8,638 nt of DNA, taken from positions 1 through 8,638 of the forward strand of contig CANEKB010000044.1 in NCBI GenBank assembly GCA_947427985.1, written 5' to 3'. This document shows positions 1 to 6,016 of the stretch, in pieces. Below the pieces are notes generated by a model, which worked only from the letters and a program-made list of their open reading frames with translations, was not told the origin of the DNA and ran no database searches. This stretch comes from an uncultured Candidatus Saccharibacteria bacterium (GTDB lineage: Bacteria; Patescibacteriota; Saccharimonadia; Saccharimonadales; Saccharimonadaceae). A program made the translations under genes and the position numbers. The number at the start of each line of letters is the position of its first letter. Position 1 is the first letter of the stretch.

Positions 1-11
1 GCATTTATTTG

Positions 12-458
12 CTACGCAGTAGCATCAACACAGTCTAAGATTATTCTCTGCATATCTTTACTCCATTCCAGCCCGCGCGCGCCCAACGCTAAACTAACCC
101 GTGCTCCCAAATCCTGCACCGGATAAGTTGCCACATCCGACCCAAAGAATTTCAGCGTCTCGATCTCGGCCTCAGCATAGCCATCATCGGCGTACTTCCC
201 TCCAGACTCAAAGTGCAGTCTTTCCGGCCCCGACCCATTTAAGGCCAACGCCGACCGAGCACGATCCAGTACGATCAGCTTCCATCCCCCTTCCACCAAA
301 TAGCCGTACTTCGTCGTCAGGTCACCGATTTTCTCTGTCAGTGCCGCCGCTAACTTCTGGCCAAACTCACTTTTGGCCCACTCACCGCTAAGCATTGTGT
401 TCACCAACCCATCAGCACCCTCCTGTCGTCTGCTACCTAAGCCCACAAAGCTCTTCAT
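12..458 (-). CDS. Hypothetical protein (148 aa), no recognised family
   Basis: An intact reading frame ends at TAG (12-14). I chose the ATG at 456-458 because a strong Shine-Dalgarno (GGGGAG on the minus strand, 465-470) lies 6 nt upstream. A longer form starting at TTG 533 (173 aa) is possible, and its extra 25 residues look protein-like. The 148-aa product is soluble in appearance, with no signal peptide and no membrane segment. It begins MKSFVGLGSRRQEGADGLV, has a central strand-like stretch YLVEGGWKLIVLDRARSALAL (split here for reading: about residues 53-73), and an acidic, Ala-rich second half. I recognise no catalytic motif or family. It is transcribed divergently from the HIT gene, with its own promoter at 577-604, so it is probably monocistronic here. 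That it is coding is fairly sure; its function is unknown. Confidence 0.8.
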   Translation of the reverse strand: MKSFVGLGSRRQEGADGLVNTMLSGEWAKSEFGQKLAAALTEKIGDLTTKYGYLVEGGWKLIVLDRARSALALNGSGPERLHFESGGKYADDGYAEAEIETLKFFGSDVATYPVQDLGARVSLALGARGLEWSKDMQRIILDCVDATA

Positions 459-576
459 ACAGAACTCCCCTTTCACTCTCGCAAGGTCGTACAAGATAGT
501 TCTCTGATCTTCATATTTCTCGAACTTTCGCAAACTTCTAAAGAGCTTTCTTGCCCGCCCCGCAAATATCCTCTAT

Positions 577-604
577 ATTATAACATCCTTACCACAACAT
601 TCAA
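577..604 (-). promoter_or_regulatory. Promoter for the 148-aa hypothetical gene
   Basis: Read on the minus strand, there is a -35 TTGAAT (599-604), a 16-bp spacer, and a perfect -10 TATAAT (577-582) preceded by TG one base away (extended -10). The start of transcription would be near 570. This leaves a leader of about 110 nt to the preferred ATG at 458, or about 37 nt to the alternative TTG at 533. Confidence 0.65.
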
Positions 605-629
605 TGCATACATCTTTTCAAAAATATAT

Positions 630-653
630 TATAATATAATAAATAATCGGGAG
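630..653 (+). promoter_or_regulatory. -10 region and ribosome binding site of the HIT gene
   Basis: Two overlapping TATAAT hexamers occupy 630-635 and 635-640 in a very A/T-rich stretch. No convincing -35 is visible at the right distance. A Shine-Dalgarno GGGAG (649-653) sits 7 nt before the ATG at 661 and fixes the start. The leader would be only about 15-25 nt. This promoter is back-to-back with the minus-strand promoter at 577-604. Confidence 0.5.
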
Positions 654-660
654 ATATCAC

Positions 661-1038
661 ATGAGCAGCGTTTTTACCAAAATCATCCAAGGCGAGATCC
701 CTTGCTATAAAATTTACGAAGACGACCGCACCTTCGCCTTCCTTGACATCGCGCCCGAAGCCCCCGGTCACACCCTCGTCGTCCCGAAAGTCGAAGTCGA
801 CAAAGTCTATGACCTCAGCGACGAAGATTATACCGCCGTTATGGCTACCGTGAAAAAACTCGCTCGCCATCTTGAAGACGTCCTCAGCGAGCGCACCATG
901 ATTAAAGTCGTTGGCATTGACGTCCCTCATGCCCATGTTCATCTTCTTCCTATCAACGAAAACTGGGCTGGCGAGCGTCATCTTAAACCAACCGAGGACG
1001 AGATGCGCGCCATGCAAGCAAAACTCCAGCTCAACTAA
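661..1038 (+). CDS. HIT family protein (histidine triad nucleotide-binding protein)
   Basis: The 125-aa length is typical for a single-domain HIT protein. The N-terminal KIIQGEIPCYKIYEDD block (residues 7-22) and the AFLDIAPEAPGHTLVVPK block (26-43) are the family's hallmark nucleotide-binding segments. The histidine triad is H90-A-H92-V-H94-L-L-P. By family knowledge, the central histidine (H92) is the nucleophile that attacks the alpha-phosphate of nucleoside phosphoramidates or dinucleotides. One departure: the usual Gln-containing stretch before the triad ('GQ.V.H') reads GIDVPH here, so substrate preference may differ. HIT proteins are cytosolic homodimers of broad, often housekeeping, phosphoramidase or hydrolase activity. 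The start is set by GGGAG at 649-653. A hairpin follows the stop after 2 nt. The gene is probably monocistronic. The family is very sure; the exact subfamily and substrate are not. Confidence 0.96.
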   Translation: MSSVFTKIIQGEIPCYKIYEDDRTFAFLDIAPEAPGHTLVVPKVEVDKVYDLSDEDYTAVMATVKKLARHLEDVLSERTMIKVVGIDVPHAHVHLLPINENWAGERHLKPTEDEMRAMQAKLQLN

Positions 1039-1040
1039 GA

Positions 1041-1066
1041 GGAGGTATGTCCGAAAACATACCTCC
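1041..1066 (+). terminator. Hairpin between convergent genes, U-tract absent
   Basis: A perfect 10-bp stem (GGAGGTATGT 1041-1050 pairing with ACATACCTCC 1057-1066) has the 6-nt loop CCGAAA. It starts 2 nt after the HIT stop codon. No T-run follows on the plus strand, and only a weak pyrimidine stretch follows on the minus strand. It may therefore act as an mRNA 3'-end stabiliser or a poor terminator rather than a canonical intrinsic terminator. It lies between the HIT gene and the convergent gene ending at 1110. Confidence 0.6.
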
Positions 1067-1109
1067 CACCGCAGGGACAATCGACTATCGGTTTAGCTTA
1101 ACATTATAG

Positions 1110-2057
1110 TTAAACTATGCCTTCAGTCGACAACGGCACCGCATTGGGTTGTGTCGTTCCGCCAGCATTTGCTGGCGACGCTATTGGTGCCTGTTCGGCG
1201 CCCGTAGTCTGCTCACCTACTGGAACTGCCGTCGCTACCGGGGCTGCTTCGCTAGCTACGCCCAGAGCTGCTTGGCTCTGACTCTCCAATGGCGTTGCCG
1301 CTTCTTCAACGGCTACATTAGCTTTTCCCTCACCCGTACGCTCAGCTTCTAACTTTGCTTTTCTATTTGCATACGAATTAGCCCATTCGTCAGCCAGTTT
1401 CGCTCTTTGTGCATGCTCGGCCTTTTCAGCATCATTCTGGCTCTTTTCAGCCATATAGCGGTTTTCGCTTGCGATACCCCCTAAAATCGTCTCAGCCGAA
1501 ACCGGTTCTTTATTTCTGTTTTTATTATCATTCATCACGAATGCTGCTAGATCAAAAATCTGAATCGAAGTTTGGATGTCTTTGGCTTTCTCTGGATGAT
1601 CTTTTATGTCGGGCAATGTCAAGTCTTCACGCAAACGTCCGAGGATATAATCCACCATCTCACTATCCGAAACCTTACCGATTTCTGGTGAGCTCACAGC
1701 TTCTACGCCCGGAGCTGCTACCGTCGCCTCAATGGTCGCGCTAACCTCGCCACTATCCGCTGGCTGCCCAGCTGGCGCACTCACCTCAGAAGCTTGGGTC
1801 ATATTTACTGCCTGCACTTCTGGCATCGGAGCTACTTCCTTGGCTGGATCCCCTGTCGCCAAAACTTCCGCTCCTGGCATTGGCGTTACTTCCGCCATTG
1901 AAGTCTCTGGCGTAGCCGCATTTAGAGCCGCCTCGCCCAAACCTGCCGCCACCGAAGCTGACAAAGCCTCTGCTGCCCCCGCCTCGGCCGTACCTTGCTC
2001 AACTTGTGGAGCCACGTCTTGCGTAGCTTCTGGAGTGTTCATTGGAAATTGTTCCAT
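1110..2057 (-). CDS. Ala/Pro/Glu-rich low-complexity protein with helical core (315 aa)
   Basis: An intact frame starts at ATG (2055-2057), with AAGGA (2063-2067 on the minus strand) 5 nt upstream, and stops at TAA (1110-1112). Three zones are visible. Residues 1-125 are Ala/Pro/Glu/Val-rich with PxxE-like repeats such as TPMPGAEV and APMPEVQAV, and are likely disordered and acidic. Residues about 129-245 are a charged, predicted helical domain, with SDSEMVDYILGRLREDLTL leading in and a Lys/Glu/Ala-rich probable coiled coil at 203-242. Residues about 246-315 are again disordered and Ala/Pro/Thr-rich. There is no cysteine, one tryptophan (W225), no signal peptide and no membrane segment. The composition resembles scaffold or linker proteins, but I recognise no family and assign no function. 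It converges on the HIT gene. Its upstream side faces decayed cassette A. Coding status is supported by the Shine-Dalgarno and the length. Confidence 0.85.
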   Translation of the reverse strand: MEQFPMNTPEATQDVAPQVEQGTAEAGAAEALSASVAAGLGEAALNAATPETSMAEVTPMPGAEVLATGDPAKEVAPMPEVQAVNMTQASEVSAPAGQPADSGEVSATIEATVAAPGVEAVSSPEIGKVSDSEMVDYILGRLREDLTLPDIKDHPEKAKDIQTSIQIFDLAAFVMNDNKNRNKEPVSAETILGGIASENRYMAEKSQNDAEKAEHAQRAKLADEWANSYANRKAKLEAERTGEGKANVAVEEAATPLESQSQAALGVASEAAPVATAVPVGEQTTGAEQAPIASPANAGGTTQPNAVPLSTEGIV

Positions 2058-2149
2058 ACTTTTCCTTTTTATTTTTTAGTTTTTGTTTTTGGCTATTCTC
2101 GCCCAAGGTCATGAGGTAACCCCGAACGAATTTTATAAATTACACTCTA

Positions 2150-2318
2150 CCTCTATCCTAGCACACCATAAGCGTTTTGTCAATACCTGCATCAAACCAG
2201 ACATACTGCATGGCACTTGCAGTAGACCTACTGGTATAGAGAAAACCGTTTACGGCTGAACCAATGCTCGTTGAGCCATGCCAAGATTCTAAAATTGAAG
2301 CCTCCCCGCTGCGGACGA
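2150..2318 (-). pseudogene. Cassette A: inverted, 3'-decayed copy of the VRSG...RCLAIE gene fragment
   Basis: On the minus strand the constant 5' block TCGTCCGCAGCGG (2318-2306) encodes VRSG, followed by about 49 in-frame residues to a TAG at 2158-2160. The interior includes the NGFLYTSRSTASAMQYVWFD pattern, which aligns in style with GYLWT..., GNYWS... and LYLSR... in cassettes B, D and E. The usual C-terminal PLRCLAIE block is missing. Its remnant may be the TGTGCTAGGATAGAG stretch near 2150-2166, which resembles the TGTCTAGCCATAGAG of intact copies. There is no start codon of its own with a ribosome site. It is head-to-head with cassette B. I read it as a dead donor or fragment; the decay inference depends on the comparison with B to E. 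Confidence 0.65.
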
Positions 2319-2342
2319 CGCGCTTTTCTTCGTCCGCAGCGG
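2306..2342. repeat. Perfect 13-bp inverted repeat at the A/B cassette junction
   Basis: CCGCTGCGGACGA (2306-2318) and its exact reverse complement TCGTCCGCAGCGG (2330-2342) are separated by 11 nt. Each arm is the constant 5' block of one cassette, so the repeat is the product of two copies placed head-to-head. In RNA it would form a very stable hairpin, but no T-run follows on either strand. Confidence 0.85.
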
Positions 2343-2585
2343 ACACGCAAGCAATTTAGAGAAAGCGGATTGGGGAACAGAGCTTGATTATGGCGGAGTT
2401 TCAATTAATGTGGCTAGCTCTGGCTATTTGTGGACTAAAGTTGCAGTGCCTACAAGCAGAAATACAGCCTATGGCTTTGTTGTAAACACTGGTATTGTTT
2501 TGGCACATAATCATCTTCGATACTTTGGCTTTCCCCTCCGTTGTCTAGCCATAGAGTAATCAATGGGAGGATAGAAGAAAGTATT
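2320..2585 (+). pseudogene. Cassette B: promoterless C-terminal gene fragment (FFVRSG...RCLAIE)
   Basis: The constant 5' block (2320-2342) reads ALFFVRSG. An open frame of 77 codons (from 2326) runs to TAA 2557-2559 and ends GFPLRCLAIE. The interior contains SGYLWTKVAVPTSRNTAYGF, matching the GxYWSS...AYxLxF logic of the FISUMP (Fibrobacter succinogenes major paralogous) domain. By family knowledge this domain is C-terminal in many secreted proteins of Patescibacteria. The 27 nt at 2534-2560 are identical in cassettes C, D and E. A conserved untranslated tail with GGGAGGATAGAAGAAAG follows. There is no promoter, ribosome site or N-terminal part, so it cannot be a free-standing gene. Its interior shares an early GH.S...GTE pattern with cassette E. 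It is likely a silent donor of a surface-protein C-terminus; that role is inferred. Confidence 0.75.
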
Positions 2586-2600
2586 ACTACGTCATACCAA

Positions 2601-2723
2601 AGCAGTAGTCTCATTTCTTTTCGCAGTCGTTTTCCGGCTGAGCCGGGTCTGGACCACGGCCCCCGCAGGGGGATTCAGTCCAGAGAGGCTCACCAGACTG
2701 AGAGAAGATATGAGGCTACTGCT
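2601..2723. repeat. Long imperfect hairpin (123 nt) between cassette B and valS
   Basis: The sequence folds back as one rod. AGCAGTAGTCTCAT (2601-2614) pairs with 2710-2723 with one G-T wobble. A second segment at 2616-2628 pairs with 2696-2708 with one mismatch. TGAGCC (2639-2644) pairs with GGCTCA (2687-2692), and TCTGGAC (2648-2654) with GTCCAGA (2678-2684). CCCCC (2660-2664) closes on GGGGG (2668-2672) over a GCA loop. The order of paired segments is strictly nested. I see no SRP GGAA tetraloop motif and no T-box signature. It ends before the valS -10 box, so it is not in the valS mRNA made from that promoter. It could be a small RNA (6S-like rod) or a palindromic DNA element. Confidence 0.6.
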
Positions 2724-2729
2724 CTGATA

Positions 2730-2738
2730 TGATATAAT
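2730..2738 (+). promoter_or_regulatory. Extended -10 promoter of valS, giving a leaderless mRNA
   Basis: TG (2730-2731), one base, then a perfect TATAAT (2733-2738). There is no recognisable -35, which is usual for extended -10 promoters. Initiation would be expected at about 2744-2746, which is the valS ATG itself (2745). Consistent with this, there is no Shine-Dalgarno before the ATG. Confidence 0.65.
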
Positions 2739-2744
2739 GGAACT

Positions 2745-5435
2745 ATGAGTTTTACAAAGAGTTACGAACCGGGAGAGTTCGAGCCAAATATCTATGCTTT
2801 ATGGGAGCAAACTGGCGCTTTTCAACCAAAAAAAGTCGTCGTCGATTCTGATGAGACCGACACCGATAATTGTTATTCCATCGTCATGCCACCGCCTAAC
2901 GCTAACGGTAATCTGCATATCGGCCATGGCCTTACTATCGCTCTCGAAGACTCTTTGACCCGCTATTATCGCCTTCGCGGCAAATCGACTTGGTATATCC
3001 CTGGTGCCGACCACGCTGGATTCGAAACTTGGGTTGTCTATGAACGTGCCCTCGAAAAAGAAGGTCATACCCGCTTCGAATTTGGTCGCGACGAACTCTA
3101 CGCCCGCGTCTGGGATTTTGTCGAGCAACAACGTGGCAATATGGAGCTCCAAGTCCGTGCGCTCGGCGCGAGTTGCGCTTGGCCCGACCTCACTTTTACT
3201 CTCGACGAAAACGTCGTCTCTCGTGTTTACTCTACCTTCAAAAAAATGTGGGATGATGGCATGATTTACCGTGGCGAAAAACTTGTTAATTTCTGCCCTC
3301 ATCATCAAACCGCTTTTGCTGATATCGAAGTTGAACACAAAGACGAAGACGGTCACCTTTGGGAAATTGCTTATCCAATTGTTGGTGCCGACGTCTCAGA
3401 CAGCCTTACCGAGATCATCGTTAGTACTACTCGTCCCGAAACTATCTTTGGTGACGTTGCTGTTGCAGTCAACCCCGAAGACGAACGTTATACCGACTAC
3501 ATCGGTCGCGAACTTCAGCTCCCTCTAACTAACCGTACTGTCCCGATTATTGCTGATGAGCATGCCGACCCTGCCTACGGCACTGGCGCCGTCAAAATTA
3601 CCCCTGCTCACGATTTCGACGACTTTGAAGTTGGCGAACGCCACAATCTCGCTCGTATCCAAGTCATCAGTGAAAACGGACTCATGCTCGAAACCGCCGG
3701 TTCGACCTATGCTGGGCTCTCTACTACCGACTGTCGTAAGCAAGTCCTAAAAGATCTCGAAGATCAGGGTCTTCTTCGTGGTGAGAAGAAAATCACCCAC
3801 TCCGTTGCTCATTGCTATAAATGCGATACCGTCATTGAGCCAATGCTAAAGTCGCAATGGTTTATTGACGTGAAGCGTCTTGCCGCCGAAGCTATCAAGC
3901 ACCTCGAAAACAACGAAATCAAGTTCCACCCCACAAACAAGAAAAAAGTCCTTATCAATTACCTTCAGAATCTCAAGGACTGGAACATCTCCCGTCAAAT
4001 CCCTTGGGGCATCGCCATTCCGATGTTCCATCAGACCGAAACAGACGAAGCTCCAGAATGGATTTTTGATCCTCGTACCAACCTCGAAAAAATCGAAGTT
4101 GGTGGCGTCCACTATTATCGCGACGAAGATACTTTCGATACCTGGTTCTCTAGTTCCCACTGGCCGATCGTTTGCACGAACTGGCTCGAAGGCAAGGAAA
4201 ATCCTTATTACCCACTTAACGTTATGGAGACCGGCGCCGATATTCTCTTTGCTTGGGTTGCTCGCATGATTATGATGGGCATTTATGTAACAGGTGAAGT
4301 TCCTTTCCGCGAGGTTTATCTTCATGGTCTAGTACTTGACGCTCACGGTCAGAAAATGTCTAAATCCAAAGGTAACGTCATTAACCCGATCGAGCTCGTC
4401 ACTAAATATGGTTCCGACGCCTTCCGCCTCGGTATTCTCCGTGGCCGTTCTGCCGGCATGAACCAAGCCTTCTCTGAGAATTCAGTTATCTCCGGTCGTA
4501 ACCTCTGTAACAAACTCTGGAATGTTGCTCGCTTCATTCAGAGTATGGTTGACGAATCCCACACCGACAGTCTCACGGCTCTCGAAATCGCCGCGAACGA
4601 GCTCGACTCCACTATCGTCAACGAAGCTGCTGTTCAAACCGGTGGTGAACTTCCCTACTCGACTGATAACCTCGGCGAAGACTGGATTTGCCGCGAGCTT
4701 ACCGCCGCCAAGGAACAGATCGAAGACGATTTCGCCAATTATCGCTTCTCCGAAGCCGTTGAAACTCTCTATTCCGTCATTTGGGACAAATACGCCGACT
4801 GGTTTATCGAAAGCCAAAAGATCTACAAGAATATTTCCCTACTCAAAGTTACTCTCGAAACAATTCTCAAGATGCTCCATCCGTTCGCACCTTTCCTCAC
4901 TGAGGCGATCTGGCAAAGTCTTAGTTGGACTGAAGGCGAGCTTATTGTCCAATCTTGGCCACCCCGTCTCAAGTTCGATCCGATTTCTGCTGAACAATTC
5001 GAAAATCTTATCACTGTCGTCTCCGAAATTCGCGCCACCTTGCAATGTCTCCCTGCGCCCTCCAAAGGCCAAAAATGGAGTCTCCTCTTCGACAACGATT
5101 CCCTGGTCGACGACAATCAACTCCTAGTCATGAAACTTGCCAACGTCGGCTCTGTCCTTAGTTGTGAAGGTCAGCCACGTGGACTCCGCCTTGCGTTAGT
5201 TGGTCACGAACTCTACCTTGACGTTCCTCAAGAAGTCGTCACCAAATATCGTGATGAGCTCGAGGAGCGCATTCTTGCCGTTGGCCGCGAACTTGACGCC
5301 CTTAATGCTCGCATGATGAACCCAAATTACGTCGACAAGGCTCCCGCTCATCTTGTCAAACAAACTCGCGATGGTATCGCTGAAAAAACAGCCCTCATTG
5401 ATCGCCTCAAAGCCGAACTCACCGTCATCCAATAA
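2745..5435 (+). CDS. valS: Valyl-tRNA synthetase (ValRS, EC 6.1.1.9)
   Basis: This cytosolic class I synthetase charges tRNA-Val with valine and edits mischarged Thr. The 896-aa length is normal for ValRS. The N-terminal catalytic motif PPPNANGNLHIGHG has HIGH at residues 58-61. The CP1 editing domain shows TTRPET (228-233) and GTGAVKITPAHD (279-290). Cysteine/histidine clusters C184-P-H-H and H356-C-Y-K-C360 fit the family's zinc-ribbon positions. DTWFSSSHWP is at 465-474, and the KMSKS signature is exactly KMSKS at 537-541. The anticodon-binding helical domain covers roughly 640-800. The last 65 residues form the ValRS-specific C-terminal coiled coil, with the NPNYVDKAP motif. The HIGH-region wording (NANGNLHIGHG rather than NVTGSLHMGHA) and GADHAGFETWVVYE are divergent forms. 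The gene is transcribed alone, between an extended -10 promoter and a strong terminator. No in-frame TGA, frameshift or truncation is seen. Confidence 0.99.
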   Translation: MSFTKSYEPGEFEPNIYALWEQTGAFQPKKVVVDSDETDTDNCYSIVMPPPNANGNLHIGHGLTIALEDSLTRYYRLRGKSTWYIPGADHAGFETWVVYERALEKEGHTRFEFGRDELYARVWDFVEQQRGNMELQVRALGASCAWPDLTFTLDENVVSRVYSTFKKMWDDGMIYRGEKLVNFCPHHQTAFADIEVEHKDEDGHLWEIAYPIVGADVSDSLTEIIVSTTRPETIFGDVAVAVNPEDERYTDYIGRELQLPLTNRTVPIIADEHADPAYGTGAVKITPAHDFDDFEVGERHNLARIQVISENGLMLETAGSTYAGLSTTDCRKQVLKDLEDQGLLRGEKKITHSVAHCYKCDTVIEPMLKSQWFIDVKRLAAEAIKHLENNEIKFHPTNKKKVLINYLQNLKDWNISRQIPWGIAIPMFHQTETDEAPEWIFDPRTNLEKIEVGGVHYYRDEDTFDTWFSSSHWPIVCTNWLEGKENPYYPLNVMETGADILFAWVARMIMMGIYVTGEVPFREVYLHGLVLDAHGQKMSKSKGNVINPIELVTKYGSDAFRLGILRGRSAGMNQAFSENSVISGRNLCNKLWNVARFIQSMVDESHTDSLTALEIAANELDSTIVNEAAVQTGGELPYSTDNLGEDWICRELTAAKEQIEDDFANYRFSEAVETLYSVIWDKYADWFIESQKIYKNISLLKVTLETILKMLHPFAPFLTEAIWQSLSWTEGELIVQSWPPRLKFDPISAEQFENLITVVSEIRATLQCLPAPSKGQKWSLLFDNDSLVDDNQLLVMKLANVGSVLSCEGQPRGLRLALVGHELYLDVPQEVVTKYRDELEERILAVGRELDALNARMMNPNYVDKAPAHLVKQTRDGIAEKTALIDRLKAELTVIQ

Positions 5436-5462
5436 TCACTCTAAAATTTCATATCATTCCCT

Positions 5463-5496
5463 GCCGTACATTGTCCATACAATGTACGGCTTTTGT
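5463..5496 (+). terminator. Intrinsic terminator of valS
   Basis: A perfect 12-bp stem, GCCGTACATTGT (5463-5474) with ACAATGTACGGC (5479-5490), has the loop CCAT and is followed by TTTTGT. It starts 27 nt after the valS stop. Cassette C begins about 20 nt further on. Confidence 0.92.
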
Positions 5497-5516
5497 CTAG
5501 CGTTTGTACAGCTCAA

Positions 5517-5722
5517 TTTCGTCCGCAGCGGATATAACGGGCCTAAGTATGACGCGGCTCAGTGGATCGGGAGCTGGTTCCGTTACTGGGCTAGTAGAGC
5601 CGTGTATGTCATTCGCACCGATGGCGGAGCTTCACTTGATGTCGTGGCTGCAGACTTGGCTCACTTTGGCTTCTCCCTCCGTTGTCTAGCCATAGAGTAA
5701 TCAAGGGAGGATAGAAGAAAGT
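5517..5722 (+). pseudogene. Cassette C: promoterless C-terminal gene fragment (NFVRSG...RCLAIE)
   Basis: The constant 5' block TTCGTCCGCAGCGG starts at 5518 and encodes FVRSG. The frame is open for 60 codons to TAA 5698-5700 and ends GFSLRCLAIE. This is the shortest intact copy. Its interior (YDAAQWIGSWFRYWASRAVYV) is unlike the other copies except for the general aromatic/small-residue pattern. The 27-nt constant block at 5675-5701 is identical to cassettes B, D and E. The tail to 5722 matches that of cassette B with only a 1-nt indel. The same frame continues upstream into the valS 3' end, but no ribosome site exists, so it is not an independent gene. It sits directly behind the valS terminator and runs into cassette D within about 15 nt of its tail. 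Confidence 0.75.
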
Positions 5723-5729
5723 TAGGCAA

Positions 5730-5968
5730 ATGCATCTTTTCTTCGTCCGCAGCGGCATAATAAATAACGGTATTGCCACACCATGGAGCCCATACATTTT
5801 TGACGCCGCCATGAGCGGTAACTATTGGTCAGAAAAATCTGGCGCATCCAATTCGTACAGCCTTGTATTCTGGGGGATCAATTACTCCGAACCCTTAATC
5901 CAAAGATTAAAATTCTTAGGCTTCCCCCTCCGTTGTCTAGCCATAGAGTAATATCAAGGGAGGATAAA
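5730..5968 (+). pseudogene. Cassette D: promoterless C-terminal gene fragment (FFVRSG...RCLAIE)
   Basis: An ATG at 5730 happens to be in frame (MHLFFVRSG), but the only purine-rich site (GGGAGG 5705-5710) is 19 nt away, too far to drive translation well. The frame covers 70 codons from the FF pair (5739) to TAA 5949-5951 and ends GFPLRCLAIE. The interior has the clearest FISUMP-like signature of the set, SGNYWSEKSGASNSYSLVF. The constant block 5926-5952 is identical to B, C and E. The tail differs slightly: two extra bases (AT) after the stop, and divergence after GGGAGGATA. It is the second member of a tandem pair with C. It is followed, after about 50 nt, by the structured element at 6017-6297. 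Confidence 0.75.
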
Positions 5969-6016
5969 ACCCAAGCATAAGGAATAAGGAAAAGATTGAA
6001 TGGGGGATAGCAATAT

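Noticed and set aside
1047..1109. A 20-codon frame starting in the HIT terminator hairpin
   Set aside because: GGAGG is only 1 nt from the ATG, and the start lies inside a stable stem.
2601..2723. Signal recognition particle RNA
   Set aside because: The rod shape fits, but the GGAA-type apical tetraloop and the conserved asymmetric AGCAG loop are absent.
2601..2744. T-box riboswitch upstream of valS
   Set aside because: No specifier loop or AGGGUGGNACCGCG antiterminator motif, and the hairpin lies upstream of the predicted transcription start.
5353..5700. A 115-aa gene running from inside valS into cassette C
   Set aside because: Its first part is a shadow of valS in another frame and crosses the valS terminator; only the cassette part is meaningful.
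5721..5727. Integron attC-like core GTTAGGC after cassette C
   Set aside because: It matches the GTTRRRY consensus, but the equivalent position after B, D and E does not, no paired RYYYAAC site or integrase is visible, and a 7-nt degenerate match is expected by chance.
5730..5951. Cassette D as a free-standing gene from the ATG at 5730
   Set aside because: No promoter, and the nearest Shine-Dalgarno-like sequence is 19 nt away; the same segment in B, C and E has no ATG.
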